The notes under the pieces are model-generated. The model searched no databases, was not told where the DNA came from, and saw nothing but the letters and a program-made list of their open reading frames with translations. DNA of 53,305 nucleotides, taken from IMG/VR virus record IMGVR_UViG_3300043256_000158, positions 1 to 53,305 of that record; one strand, written 5' to 3'. Both the position numbers and the translations under genes were made by a program. This document shows, piece after piece, positions 34,039 to 43,145 of the stretch; position 1 is the first letter of the stretch, and each line of letters opens with the position of its first letter. Source of the stretch: a virus.

Positions 34039-34346
34039 TTCCGCCGCGCCTTTTCCGCCAACAGTTCGTCGATCTTTTGCTGCACCTCCAAAAGCTGCTT
34101 TTCCCAAGCCGCTTGGCTTACCCTGTCCCCAGCGTTCTTCGTTTGCTCGACCAGGAACTTCAGCTTGATGAATTCCGTCCTCCAGCGATCAAGGGTGTTC
34201 TCGGCAGCCATTGCGAAAGTGTGCCGGGGCGCCCACGGCACATAGTCTTTAAGCACGGCCACCGCACCCCCGAAGGCGACAATTGTCGTGGCCATCAAGG
34301 CGATACGCAGCCAGCCGTTGCGTTTAGAACGTGTTTTCTCAGCCAT
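34035..34346 (-). CDS. Membrane-anchored coiled-coil protein (inner spanin-like)
   Basis: A 103-residue protein from the ATG at 34346 (TGATG overlap). A basic N-terminus ('AEKTRSKRNGW') leads to a transmembrane segment 'LRIALMATTIVAFGGAVAVL' (about 12-31). The rest is a periplasmic helical region with heptads ('QLLEVQQKIDELLAEKA'). The layout is that of an Rz-type inner spanin or of a small holin-like lysis protein. It is coupled to the M15 peptidase gene. The assignment is from topology and position. Confidence 0.65.
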   Translation of the reverse strand: MAEKTRSKRNGWLRIALMATTIVAFGGAVAVLKDYVPWAPRHTFAMAAENTLDRWRTEFIKLKFLVEQTKNAGDRVSQAAWEKQLLEVQQKIDELLAEKARRK

Positions 34347-34675
34347 CAATCCCTCTTGTGCAAAACGTAGTGCGCGCCAAAACTTTCCTTGTCGTCAGCA
34401 GGCGCAATCGTCCAGCCCAGCAATGCAAGGTGATTGCGTAAACGGGAAATGGTCACCGTGATCACATTCTCCGGTACAGCCGGCGGATTTGACGTGCCCC
34501 CATAAACCCACTCCACGAGGTCATTGACCGATTTCGGGCCGGTAAGCAGGGCACTCATGATGCTTGCTGATATCGGCCCGAGTGAGCGGGTGCCGCGATC
34601 GGTGATGACGTTGCTCTCGACAAGCCGCAGGCCAGAAATCTCCAGCGGGTGCCCGCAGACCGGGCAGTCCGTCAC
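34346..34675 (-). CDS. Winged-helix protein with an N-terminal zinc-ribbon
   Basis: A 109-residue protein starting at GTG 34675 (GTGA overlap). It opens 'DCPVCGHPLEISG', a small zinc knuckle, followed by a winged-helix domain: 'ASIMSALLTGPKSVNDLVEW', 'VYGGTSNPPAVPENVITVTI' and 'SRLRNHLALLGWTIAP'. Proteins of this kind resemble OmpR-type DNA-binding domains and occur in phage genomes. Its place inside the lysis genes is unusual; it could control late or lysis timing. Confidence 0.7.
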   Translation of the reverse strand: MTDCPVCGHPLEISGLRLVESNVITDRGTRSLGPISASIMSALLTGPKSVNDLVEWVYGGTSNPPAVPENVITVTISRLRNHLALLGWTIAPADDKESFGAHYVLHKRD

Positions 34676-35027
34676 GCCCCCGTTCCCTGGGGCCGTGCCG
34701 GTTTAACCTGGCGCCAGCCTTCGCCGGCGGCGACCAGGCAGCTAATGCCCTGGGGCGTGGTTATGATGATGGTCCAGGTCCGGCCATCGTCCGTAGTCAG
34801 CACCTCGACCAACGCGCCCTGATTCGTTATCCCGGCAGCGACAGGAACCTCCTGATACCGTCCCGCTAAGTTTTCCAATGCCGTGCCGCGCAAAGCACAG
34901 GCGCGTTGCACCGGAGGCGGCGATGCCCTTACGACTGGCTGAATGACCGGCTCGGTGGCGGCGCAGGCGGCGAGACCGAGCATGAAAAAGGCCGCCAACG
35001 GGCGGCTCAGGGGAAAGGGGTGCGCAT
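34672..35027 (-). CDS. Lipoprotein gene with an apparent -1 frameshift near its start
   Basis: The main frame (34998-34672) gives a lipobox protein ending '...FFMLGLAACAATEPV' and a core 'GALVEVLTTDDGRTWTIIIT' with 'GISCLVAAGEGWRQV'. Its only good ATG in frame (34983) is too close to the lipobox cysteine. A strong ribosome site and ATG at 35027 start another frame, 'MRTPFP', which meets TGA at 35007. A -1 shift at the heptamer TTTCCCC (35016-35010) would join the two and give a normal lipoprotein signal 'MRTPFPLSRPLAAFFMLGLA' plus 'AC'. A hairpin follows 3 bases after the TGA. A sequencing error in the G/C run is the other explanation. Confidence 0.6.
34985..35006 (-). terminator. Hairpin with T-tract at the lipoprotein gene start
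   Basis: On the minus strand GCCGCC (35006-35001) pairs with GGCGGC (34996-34991) over CGTT, followed by CTTTTT. It lies inside the leader or the 5' end of the lipoprotein gene. It could be an intrinsic terminator for the tail block or a stimulator of the possible frameshift. Confidence 0.6.
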
Positions 35028-35037
35028 GGGGGTCTCC

Positions 35038-36630
35038 TTACAGTTCAGCGCTCGCTGTCCAGTGAAAGGCTTTCAATTCGTCAGCCGCACCGCTTGTGGC
35101 AAAAGCAGCATGGCACCCGCTATCGCCAATATCCTCCAGCGTAATATCGAAATCCGCTCCACTCGTAAGGTCACGGTATTTGCCACTTGCTCCCGTGCTG
35201 CTATAGCCGGTCATGGTAGGTGCGGCACGCTTTACAGTTCTGAAAGAAATACTCAAACTGCCATTCGCCACGGGATCGGTAAACCGAATGGCCCCAGCCT
35301 CAGTTGAGGTGCCGACAGCAACTCCCTGGTTATAAGACTGCTCCCAGAACCGCTGGCAAAGGATCAGTTCCTCTCCATGCAAGCGCCGCTGGAATGCAGT
35401 GGCGTTCGGACCGAACTCAAGCTGAATATCGGTGATGTAGATGAAATCCCCGATCGTGGTGGTTACGTCATCAATCCAGATGAACACGGCTATGTTGGTC
35501 GCGCTTGCCGTGTCGATCGAAATGTTCTCGATCTTGAAGGTCTGGAACGATGCCGTGAGAGCGGCTAGGCTGGCGGGTGTATTCTCATAGGTCCAGTTGG
35601 TCACTAGCGTTGGATTGGTTCCCGCCGCTTCCCAGGCGCTTACCGGGTCCGAAGTCACGGCGTCGGCAGTGGAATCCCACGCGATCACCGCCGCGCGCAG
35701 ATTGGCAATGGATGTGCCGGTGCGCCGTGCCTTGAAGGAGAGGCTGCACACGCCACCGATCAAGGCCTCTGCGTCCTTGGCCTCGATAATTTGTAGAATG
35801 CCGAACTTCTTGTTGGCCGTCTCCACATCCAGCTTGATCGCCGCATAGGAGCCGGTCGGGACGGTCGTTGTCTCCTGGCTTACATCGGCTGCATCGTTGC
35901 CGTCCGAGAGAAGCACCCAATGATCGAGCAGAACGGTATCATCGTTGTTGGCCGGCGTCGTCGCGCTGGTAAAGCTGGTCCCGCGCTGGGTAATCCGGAA
36001 ATCGCCGTTGATGAGAACATTGGTAACCGTCGTGGTCTTGGTGGCAACCGGGGTCAAAAGCTGGAAATTCGTGCCATCGTATTTCCACATATGCCAAGCG
36101 CCGGACTCCAAATCTCCGTCTGCCAAGTCGAGGTCGTGATTCTTCTTGATGGTCTTGGCGCCTAAGGCACTGGCACCCGATTGCCCACCCGTAATATTGA
36201 GAGTCGCCGATCCGGTATTGGTGAAATTAACTTTTGCGGTAAAGGTATCCCCATCGGCATAGGCCGATATGGTACGGTTTACCGTGAGCGCATAGGCGTT
36301 AGCCGAGCCGGTGGTGTCCAGAGTGGAACGGAACGTATCATCGGCCCAATTATCCACCCCGCCCCTGACCGGATCGGCAGACCAAATCTGTACGTCGGCC
36401 GAGTCCGAAAGCGTGACCTTGTAGTCCTGATCCTTCAGGAAGATGGCACCAAAGCGGCCAGCGGAATCCGCTACTACGGGGTTGGCGTTTGCCGAAGTCA
36501 GTGCATCGTCGCTGTAAGTGTCCAAATTGGACGACGTGCCGCTTTCGAAGAATTCCAGCTTTGCGCCAGCCTCAACGCCGCCGGAACTGTCCTGCACCTC
36601 GACGCGAGGCAGGTGAAAAAGATTGGCCAT
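35038..36630 (-). CDS. Tail fibre or receptor-binding-type protein
   Basis: A 530-residue protein. It starts 'MANLFHLPRVEVQDSSGGVE', then 'AGAKLEFFESGTSSNLDTYS' and 'NPVVADSAGRFGAIFLKD.DY', the typical N-terminal module of phage tail fibres or spikes that attach to the virion. A middle beta-rich part with 'VLINGDFRITQRGTSFTS' (about 207-224) and 'DIQLEFGPNATAFQRR' (about 393-408) is a carbohydrate-binding-like fold seen in such fibres. It ends 10 bases from the lipoprotein start codon. The role in host binding is inferred. Confidence 0.78.
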   Translation of the reverse strand: MANLFHLPRVEVQDSSGGVEAGAKLEFFESGTSSNLDTYSDDALTSANANPVVADSAGRFGAIFLKDQDYKVTLSDSADVQIWSADPVRGGVDNWADDTFRSTLDTTGSANAYALTVNRTISAYADGDTFTAKVNFTNTGSATLNITGGQSGASALGAKTIKKNHDLDLADGDLESGAWHMWKYDGTNFQLLTPVATKTTTVTNVLINGDFRITQRGTSFTSATTPANNDDTVLLDHWVLLSDGNDAADVSQETTTVPTGSYAAIKLDVETANKKFGILQIIEAKDAEALIGGVCSLSFKARRTGTSIANLRAAVIAWDSTADAVTSDPVSAWEAAGTNPTLVTNWTYENTPASLAALTASFQTFKIENISIDTASATNIAVFIWIDDVTTTIGDFIYITDIQLEFGPNATAFQRRLHGEELILCQRFWEQSYNQGVAVGTSTEAGAIRFTDPVANGSLSISFRTVKRAAPTMTGYSSTGASGKYRDLTSGADFDITLEDIGDSGCHAAFATSGAADELKAFHWTASAEL

Positions 36631-36639
36631 GGATTTTCC

Positions 36640-39600
36640 TTATTGACTGTCAGCCGTCACGCTACCGGGAGAACGTGCCCGCAGATTCGGATGAACTTTG
36701 CTGCGCTTTTTGTACTCGCGTAAATCCTCAGTCAGACCTTTAATCTGCTCACGGTGCTGTTTCACAATATCCTTACGCTCGCCCGTATCAAGCCTGCGGT
36801 TGCGAAGTCCCCGCCTCATGGCGCGGTGCTGTTCCTTAATCTCGAAGACCTTGCGGCGAATGTTGCGGCCCCGGCTGGCCTCCGGATCGACCGGGTAGAT
36901 ATTAATGCCCACTCCTCGTCCCGCAGCCTGCTCGAGCGAGAGCGGCGGATCGCCGTAGTAATTTGGGGTGCCGGTCAAGCTGCGCTGCATGTGACCGGCT
37001 ACACCCTGGTCGGTCAGAAATGACGGGCCACCCATGCGCCAGGCATACATCATCAGCTTGTAAAGCTGCTCGCGCGGCGGGTCCGTGTCCTTAACGATCT
37101 CGCGGCCCGTCCAGGGGTCAACTCCTGTCAACATTGCGGCGCCGATTTGTGGCACCGGCCCGCCAAGCACGCCGAGCTCCGAGAAGAAGTCATTCACAGA
37201 GCCTTCGTAGTCCCCGGTCGCGAGCTCCATGGTGTTCCGTGCCACGCGCTCATGCAGTCCCCACGGAAGAAAATAGCCGTAGTTCGTGAATGCCCAGCGA
37301 CCGGACTCGTCCCGGTAGGGGAAGATGTAGACGTGACCCTGGTCCTGCATCCACCGCGGCAGGGCCTTGCGCAGCTTGTCCACGTCTTCCGGGGTCACAT
37401 CGTTGAGGCTCGCCACCAGCATGTCGCCCAGGACGTAGGGCAGGATGAAATACTTGGCCATCTTGCCCGGATGCCTGATGGCCCCTTTCATGACCGCTGG
37501 GAAAGCCTTGAAATAGAAGGTGATGAAGGGTGCCCCTATGGGCCGCGTGCGAAGCGAGCGCACGAGGTTGGGGACAAGCGAATAGTCGAACAAGGTCTCC
37601 TGGGCGGCTGCTACCGCGTCCCGCTCCGTCATGCCTTCGCGCTCCATGGCGTCGATGATCTTGACCACCTTCCCCCAAGTCTCGGAGAACTGGTAGAGAT
37701 CGCCCGGTTTGTTGGCGAGACGCGCAAGGGGTTCGCCCATCTTGGCCAGCTTGCCGGTGACGCCGCCCTTCTCGCCGCGCACCCGTAGGAGATCGGGCCG
37801 GATGCGGTACAATTCCTCCGCCGTGAAGGTCGAGGCCGGGACACCGTGCTTGACCGCGATGCGGTAGTATTTGCCGTTCTTCCTGATCTGGTGGAAGGCA
37901 CGGGTGTACAAGATCGGCAGGCGCTGGAAGGGCACGCCCGAAATGTCCAGCAGCACGCCATTGGAGACCATGTTGCGCACTTGGGTCGGCGGGTTGAAAG
38001 GCACCTTCATCATCTTCCAGAAGGCATTGAACTTGGCCAGTTTGTCGAAGGTCTTGTCGTAAGCGCCTTTCTCACCCACCCACATGCCCGAGGCACCCAC
38101 GATATCATCGTGGATCTCCTTGCGCACCACCAGGCCCCGCAGATCGCCATAGCGCGGGTTGTCGGGCATCTGGCGGAAGTCCTTGGGCACGCCCTTGACG
38201 GCGCCAAGCGCGCTGTCGGCGATGGCATCCATGCCGTCCGCGATTTCCTTGGCGCGGGCGCGCTGCTCTACATTAGGCATGGTCCCTGCGCGGCGCCGGA
38301 GCAACCCGGCCTCGGATTTCAGCCAGTAGGGCGTGACCTTGCGAGGGCGTTTCATGCCCGGCGCGGTCCATTCAACAATGCTCTCGGGCAGCACCCACTC
38401 GGGATTCTGGGAGAGATCACGCAGGAAGTCGATCATCGCCAGGTCGCGCGCCGGCAAGGACATGGCCTTGGTGACCAGGAAGCCCACGTCCTTGACTTCG
38501 CCGAGGTAGAGATCACGGTATTCCTCAGGCAGATCGGTGCGCTTCTTGAGATAGCCCTGGTCGCTCACCTTGAGGCCGGCACCGAAGCCCGAACGCTCCA
38601 TCAAGTGCTTGAGGTAGACCCGCGGCAGATAGGCGTCCGCATGACGGTCGTAGGCTTCCTGGGACAGCAGGCCACGGCGCACAAGCTCCCGGCCCACCTT
38701 CTTGATGCTGGACTTGGCCGCCACGGTGGCTCCGCGCACACTGGGCGGCAGGCTCTTGGGATCGGCACCTTCGGTCGTCAGATAGTCGAGAGCCGCACGC
38801 TGGGCCTCCACGGGGGCTTTACGGAGGACATCGTTGAGGCGCCCGGCCATGCGGTTGGTGCGATAGATGGTCCCCTGCGTCTCGCCACGCTTGCCCAGGT
38901 ACTCCGCGCGCTCCGGTAGGCGCCCCATGGTCGGGTCCTTGAAGGGGTAGCCCTTCAGATAGCGTGCGAAGGGGCTGTACTGGCCCTCGGCCAGCCAGTC
39001 GATGATCTGATCTGCGTTGCGCTGCCATTGCTTTTGCAGGGCCGGGAGTGGGCCGGGAAAGGTAAATAGCTCCGTTTGCCCCCGCCCGGCCACGTCGAAC
39101 AGCCCCTCGTCGGCGGGCTTCTGCACCGCTGTGCCCCTAATGCGCTTGTCGGCCTGGACCTCGACGAATTCCTTGCCGCTCGTGCGCTCGGCACCGGGGA
39201 GGACGATCTGGGGGCCTTGGGGAGTGGCCTCTGTGGTGGGCTGGCGCCTTTCCTCTGCGGCAAATTCCTTGGCCAGTGCCCTAGCATCCGGGAAATTATC
39301 GAAGCGGTTTTGGCTGGCCCAGGCGCCGGAACGCATACTGCCGACAGAAAATGACCCGTTCGGGTTGACGCGGATTTGAAAATCCCCGTGTTCCTCGACA
39401 AGTCTGCCAATGCGAGGAACCCCGGGCGCCGGTTCGACCGGCGGCGTTAGATCTGGGAGTTTGCCTTCTCCCGCAGCCGCAGCGCCCGCTCTTGCAGGTT
39501 CCTGGACGAGTTGTTCGGGGGCCGCACCACGCACCGCCTGCTCATAACTGATCGTATTCGCAAGTGCCTCGGTGTCAAGCTGCTCGATACTTTCCTGCGG

Positions 39601-40944
39601 GATACCGAGACGGTCGGCGTAGTCCTCCAATTCGGCACGGTCGATCTCAGCCTCGGCCTTGCCGCGCACCTCCACGACATCGCCCACGTCCCGCTCGGAG
39701 TACACCGTCTGCCCGCGCAGGTCCCGGTCGAGGGCTTGGTACAGGTCGTCGATGGTCGAGTCCGGCTTGAGGTAGCCCGCTTCCGCGGCAGCCTCGCGGG
39801 CATAGTCCGGTGACAGACCATCGCCGCGCACGAGCCGGTTGCGGAACGGCTTGTCACGGTGCCAACGGTGCGCGTCCATGGCCTTGAGCTCGCCGGTCTG
39901 ATCCTGCACGCCGCCCATCTTGGAAACGAATTCGGCCAGCGTCAGAGGCTTGCGGCGGATGCGCTGCTTCGGGATCGGCTTGCCGCCGAAGCCTTCGGCC
40001 TCGCGCACCGTGACTGGCTCATCGAGTACTGCCGTGCTAGGCTGTGCCCGTGGGGCCGCTTCCTGAGAAACCCCTTCTGGACGCAGTTCTGGACTTGGCG
40101 CGGGACCCGGTGGTGTGGCTCGCACTGGTTCCGATACTGGTGCCGGTTCTGTGGGCGGCTGCACGCGCTCTGTCAGCTCTAGGATATCTTCTGGCGTGGC
40201 TGTGCGCGGTGCTATGGTGGGTTCTTGCCGTGGGACCCTTGCCGCGCGGCGGCGCAAATCCCGCAGACTCACCTGACCACGCCCGCCCATCAGCCCCAGG
40301 GTCCCGAGCGTTACCGCCCCCGCCGTAACGTCTGAAACGTCCCCGCCCTCGACCGCCGCCTGGGTGCCGCCGATGGTGGCTAGCGCGCCGACTCTTTCAG
40401 GGCGCTTGAGGGGTCCTGCGGCCTCGAAGACCTTGCCCATGAGCGCGCCCTTGGCTGCCGCCAGGGGCACTTCCTCCGGCTTGTCGGCGGCCCGCAGGGC
40501 TTCAACGGCGGCAAAGCCCTTCGAAGCAGTGCCGAACAACCGCGTGCCCGAGACGAGTTCCGCAATCATCTCCGGGGCCGCACCAAGGCCCTGATAGATT
40601 TTGGCGAGTACGTTGTCGTCCATGTACGGAAGGGCGTCCCCGTACATTTTCTGGGCGAGGCCACGCAATTGCTCTACCTCGTCGCGAAAGAGGCGCTTCC
40701 CTTCCCTATCCGTCGCGCCGAGCCGACCGATGACTTCAAGAGCGTTGGCACCCAAATCGTAGAGACCGCCGCCCGATTGCAGATAGCCGCCGTAGAGGTT
40801 CCGCACCGGGGCCTTGATAGCCTGTTCGTAAAAGGTCTCTGCCGCCGAAGGTTCCTCCGCCAGCCCCTTGGTGCGCGCCTTGAGACTTTCCAGTGTGGTA
40901 GGGACCAGATCGGCACGCGCGCGCAATTCTTTGAGCGTAGTCAC
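36640..40944 (-). CDS. Very large internal virion-type protein
   Basis: This 1434-residue protein is the largest in the window. The N-terminus has helices with a small-residue hydrophobic stretch. A Pro-, Glu- and Arg-rich region lies at about 220-340, and a long mostly helical middle follows. Around residues 980-1330 lies a conserved-looking block with 'PFNPPTQVRNMVSNGVLLDI', 'RAFHQIRKNGKYYRIAVKHG' and 'GAPFITFYFKAFPAVMKGAI', of the type called large polyvalent protein-associated domains in phages. Giant proteins at this place in podovirus-like genomes are ejected with the DNA. I see no clear lysozyme motif. Confidence 0.7.
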   Translation of the reverse strand: MTTLKELRARADLVPTTLESLKARTKGLAEEPSAAETFYEQAIKAPVRNLYGGYLQSGGGLYDLGANALEVIGRLGATDREGKRLFRDEVEQLRGLAQKMYGDALPYMDDNVLAKIYQGLGAAPEMIAELVSGTRLFGTASKGFAAVEALRAADKPEEVPLAAAKGALMGKVFEAAGPLKRPERVGALATIGGTQAAVEGGDVSDVTAGAVTLGTLGLMGGRGQVSLRDLRRRAARVPRQEPTIAPRTATPEDILELTERVQPPTEPAPVSEPVRATPPGPAPSPELRPEGVSQEAAPRAQPSTAVLDEPVTVREAEGFGGKPIPKQRIRRKPLTLAEFVSKMGGVQDQTGELKAMDAHRWHRDKPFRNRLVRGDGLSPDYAREAAAEAGYLKPDSTIDDLYQALDRDLRGQTVYSERDVGDVVEVRGKAEAEIDRAELEDYADRLGIPQESIEQLDTEALANTISYEQAVRGAAPEQLVQEPARAGAAAAGEGKLPDLTPPVEPAPGVPRIGRLVEEHGDFQIRVNPNGSFSVGSMRSGAWASQNRFDNFPDARALAKEFAAEERRQPTTEATPQGPQIVLPGAERTSGKEFVEVQADKRIRGTAVQKPADEGLFDVAGRGQTELFTFPGPLPALQKQWQRNADQIIDWLAEGQYSPFARYLKGYPFKDPTMGRLPERAEYLGKRGETQGTIYRTNRMAGRLNDVLRKAPVEAQRAALDYLTTEGADPKSLPPSVRGATVAAKSSIKKVGRELVRRGLLSQEAYDRHADAYLPRVYLKHLMERSGFGAGLKVSDQGYLKKRTDLPEEYRDLYLGEVKDVGFLVTKAMSLPARDLAMIDFLRDLSQNPEWVLPESIVEWTAPGMKRPRKVTPYWLKSEAGLLRRRAGTMPNVEQRARAKEIADGMDAIADSALGAVKGVPKDFRQMPDNPRYGDLRGLVVRKEIHDDIVGASGMWVGEKGAYDKTFDKLAKFNAFWKMMKVPFNPPTQVRNMVSNGVLLDISGVPFQRLPILYTRAFHQIRKNGKYYRIAVKHGVPASTFTAEELYRIRPDLLRVRGEKGGVTGKLAKMGEPLARLANKPGDLYQFSETWGKVVKIIDAMEREGMTERDAVAAAQETLFDYSLVPNLVRSLRTRPIGAPFITFYFKAFPAVMKGAIRHPGKMAKYFILPYVLGDMLVASLNDVTPEDVDKLRKALPRWMQDQGHVYIFPYRDESGRWAFTNYGYFLPWGLHERVARNTMELATGDYEGSVNDFFSELGVLGGPVPQIGAAMLTGVDPWTGREIVKDTDPPREQLYKLMMYAWRMGGPSFLTDQGVAGHMQRSLTGTPNYYGDPPLSLEQAAGRGVGINIYPVDPEASRGRNIRRKVFEIKEQHRAMRRGLRNRRLDTGERKDIVKQHREQIKGLTEDLREYKKRSKVHPNLRARSPGSVTADSQ

Positions 40945-40945
40945 G

Positions 40946-42043
40946 CTAATATCCCAACGCCTTCAGTCGCGCATTGAGCCGGTCCTTTTCGTCCTGCGTC
41001 AATTCCTTATTGCCGTAGATCATGGCCATCACTCCATCAATGCCCATGCTCTCGATGGATCCTTCGCCTATTGGAAGTTTCACGCCTTCCAAAGACGGCT
41101 TACGGCCCGGAACGGGCAGCGTTTCTCCCGGCCCAAGACCGCCCTGAAGCGGCGTGACGGAGGCCAGCGGCGGCGTGGCTGCTTTGGCCGGGCTTATGGC
41201 GCCTAGACCAGCGCCCCCCTCAACCGGCCCTGCTTCCGGTTGGCCAAAATTCTCACCATGCACGTAGGTCGTAATCTCATCGGCGATCTTGCGTGCCTGG
41301 GGCTCATCCATGGTGAAGTCGCGGCGGTTAGACGTGTAGATTTTCGTCCAGGTCTCTTGCGGAGTATCGTTGACCGAGGACTTGGCCCACCGCATGGCCG
41401 CAGCCATGGTCACATCCTTACCCTCGGCTTTGAGGGCTTCCCGGTAGGCCTTGGCAATCTTGACCAGAGACGGAGTCTCTCCACCCTTGCGTGTCGCCAG
41501 AGCGATACGAATTTTCTGCGCCTCGGCCTCCTCCGAGAGAACATCCGTCTGATCCAGTGCCTCTTTGAGCTTTCCCGCCTTGGCAAGCGTCGAGTGGACC
41601 CACTCCATGTCGAGGGTCTGCGGCACGTTGTCCATCGGCATCCCGGCCTGCTGGGCTTGCTGTACGGCCATGGCATAAGCCTGCTGCTGTTCCAGCGGGC
41701 TTCTCGCGTTCACCACGGGCATGAGCAAGTTGGCGATCATCTCGCCTTGCCGTTTGGCTTCATCGCGTTTCGCCTTCGGGATTTTCAACAACTCGCCCAG
41801 CATACTGGGATCGAGCCCAAGAGCTTCCTGGGCTCCCGGCCCAAGGCCCGCTTCGGCGCCGACTCCCGGCATGATCTCGCTCAACTGACCTTGCCGCTGT
41901 ACCTCGCCTTGCGCCGACTGCATCTGGAATTCACGCAGCTTGTTCAGAGTGCGCGCACCCTTCAACTGTTCGGCCCGTTGCAACGCTCCTTGGATGTCCG
42001 GCCCCTGGACCTGTAGTGCGGGGAAACTGCTGAATTGCGGCAT
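40946..42043 (-). CDS. Helical virion protein, likely ejection related
   Basis: A 365-residue, Gln-, Ala- and Lys-rich protein starting at the ATG at 42043 (TGATG overlap with the upstream gene). It begins 'MPQFSSFPALQVQGPDIQGA', has long helices ('PLEQQQAYAMAVQQAQQAGM') and a Pro- and Gly-rich C-terminal linker, and ends in a 'NKELTQDEKDRLNARLKALG' segment. The build resembles internal core or DNA-ejection proteins found beside a giant internal protein in P22- or T7-like phages. The assignment is by context. Confidence 0.6.
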   Translation of the reverse strand: MPQFSSFPALQVQGPDIQGALQRAEQLKGARTLNKLREFQMQSAQGEVQRQGQLSEIMPGVGAEAGLGPGAQEALGLDPSMLGELLKIPKAKRDEAKRQGEMIANLLMPVVNARSPLEQQQAYAMAVQQAQQAGMPMDNVPQTLDMEWVHSTLAKAGKLKEALDQTDVLSEEAEAQKIRIALATRKGGETPSLVKIAKAYREALKAEGKDVTMAAAMRWAKSSVNDTPQETWTKIYTSNRRDFTMDEPQARKIADEITTYVHGENFGQPEAGPVEGGAGLGAISPAKAATPPLASVTPLQGGLGPGETLPVPGRKPSLEGVKLPIGEGSIESMGIDGVMAMIYGNKELTQDEKDRLNARLKALGY

Positions 42044-42546
42044 CAGAAAACCCTCCCCCAATCGATACCCGCGAGTGCGCCGGCCGCATCATTGATCCCT
42101 GTCTGCCAAGCATTGGCGGCCCCCACAGTGCCGCTTGCCTGCGCCTCAGCGCCGGTCAGGATGCTTTGCCCCAGTGCGTTACTGGACTGCCCAACCTGTC
42201 CCGCCGCCACCGAGCCGATCTGACCACTTTGGAAGGCAGACGTTTGCCCAATCCCAGCAAGAGACGCCAGCCTGTTCGCATAGTTTCCAAATTCCGACGT
42301 TGCCAACCCCTGCCCGTAACGCTCCAGTTCACGCATCATCCCGCCGGACATGAGCATGCCCTTGGAAGCCGCCGAACGGTCAAGCGCGCGTATGCCCTCG
42401 TCGTAGCGAAACTCATAGCCGGGCGACTTGAAGAAGCTCGAATAATCAGGTGCGGTGCCGTCCTGCATGCCAGTGGATATCTGCCCCTCGATCTGGGCAA
42501 TCTCCGCGTCGATGCCCTCGATGGTGTCAGGAAATTCAGGCATCAC
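42043..42546 (-). CDS. Phage protein of the DNA-transfer or ejection type
   Basis: A 167-residue protein with the pattern 'SPGYEFRYDEGIRALDRSAA', 'SKGMLMSGGMMRELERYGQG' and 'EFGNYANRLASLAGIGQTSA', which I recognise from a group of phage proteins (often called DNA transfer proteins) coded near internal virion genes. The C-terminus is Gly-, Ala- and Gln-rich. It overlaps the next and previous genes by a few bases. Confidence 0.7.
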   Translation of the reverse strand: MMPEFPDTIEGIDAEIAQIEGQISTGMQDGTAPDYSSFFKSPGYEFRYDEGIRALDRSAASKGMLMSGGMMRELERYGQGLATSEFGNYANRLASLAGIGQTSAFQSGQIGSVAAGQVGQSSNALGQSILTGAEAQASGTVGAANAWQTGINDAAGALAGIDWGRVF

Positions 42547-43145
42547 ACACCTCCAATGCCGCCGGGCTCACTGGTCGTCTCACGATCTGCTCGGGACGAA
42601 TCGTCTCTATCTCGGTCTCTATCAAAGGCTCCCGATTCTCGGTTCGATTCCCTGATCTGCTCTGTAGTCAGCGCAGGAGACGGCGCGTTCAGCCGGGCTT
42701 GCGTCAAAGCCAAGTTCCGTTCCCGCGCCTCGTCGCCGCTGCCATTGCCTATGCTGGACAGGGCAGTACCCACGCCTGCCGCCCCAACCGCCGCTTGCTG
42801 AACAGGCGAGGCCGTGCCGTTAACTCCACTCATGAGCCGTGCCTTCTCCGCGCGAAGTTCATTCAAGCGGCCCTGCAACTGCACGACGCTTTGGCCGCCG
42901 GGAATGAAGAGATCATTGAGGGTGCGCAGCGCCGCCCCACCGGAGGCACGGTAAGGTGCCAGATCGGCGCGGCCGACATTGAAAACCTCCTTCGAGAAGC
43001 CGATAGCCTCACGCCCCAACTCTGCGGCAACTCGCGCTGCTTCGACCTGCGTGCCCGCGGCGGACTCGGCGGCAGAGGCAGCCTGGGAAGCACCAAAAAG
43101 AGAGAGAGCCCCGCCGATAATGGGGCCGATCACGGAAGCTACCAT
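42543..43145 (-). CDS. Virion-associated protein with a hydrophobic N-terminus
   Basis: A 200-residue protein. The first 25 residues are hydrophobic and glycine-rich ('VASVIGPIIGGALSLFGASQ'), followed by an Ala-rich helix ('TQVEAARVAAELGREAIGFS') and 'RADLAPYRASGGAALRTLND'. The C-terminal quarter is very charged and repeats 'DRDRDRDDSS'. In related phages this module and the next one (42043) are parts of one longer protein, so here they may be split. A role in DNA ejection is a guess from position. Confidence 0.6.
   Translation of the reverse strand: MVASVIGPIIGGALSLFGASQAASAAESAAGTQVEAARVAAELGREAIGFSKEVFNVGRADLAPYRASGGAALRTLNDLFIPGGQSVVQLQGRLNELRAEKARLMSGVNGTASPVQQAAVGAAGVGTALSSIGNGSGDEARERNLALTQARLNAPSPALTTEQIRESNRESGAFDRDRDRDDSSRADRETTSEPGGIGGV

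Noticed and set aside
37846-38919. A 357-codon plus-strand frame
   Set aside because: It is antisense to the very large virion protein and has a shadow-frame composition.
42630-42660. tRNA-like GGTTCGATTCCC
   Set aside because: It looks like a T-arm, but no acceptor stem, D-arm or anticodon arm can be fitted around it, and the stretch is inside a well-supported coding frame.
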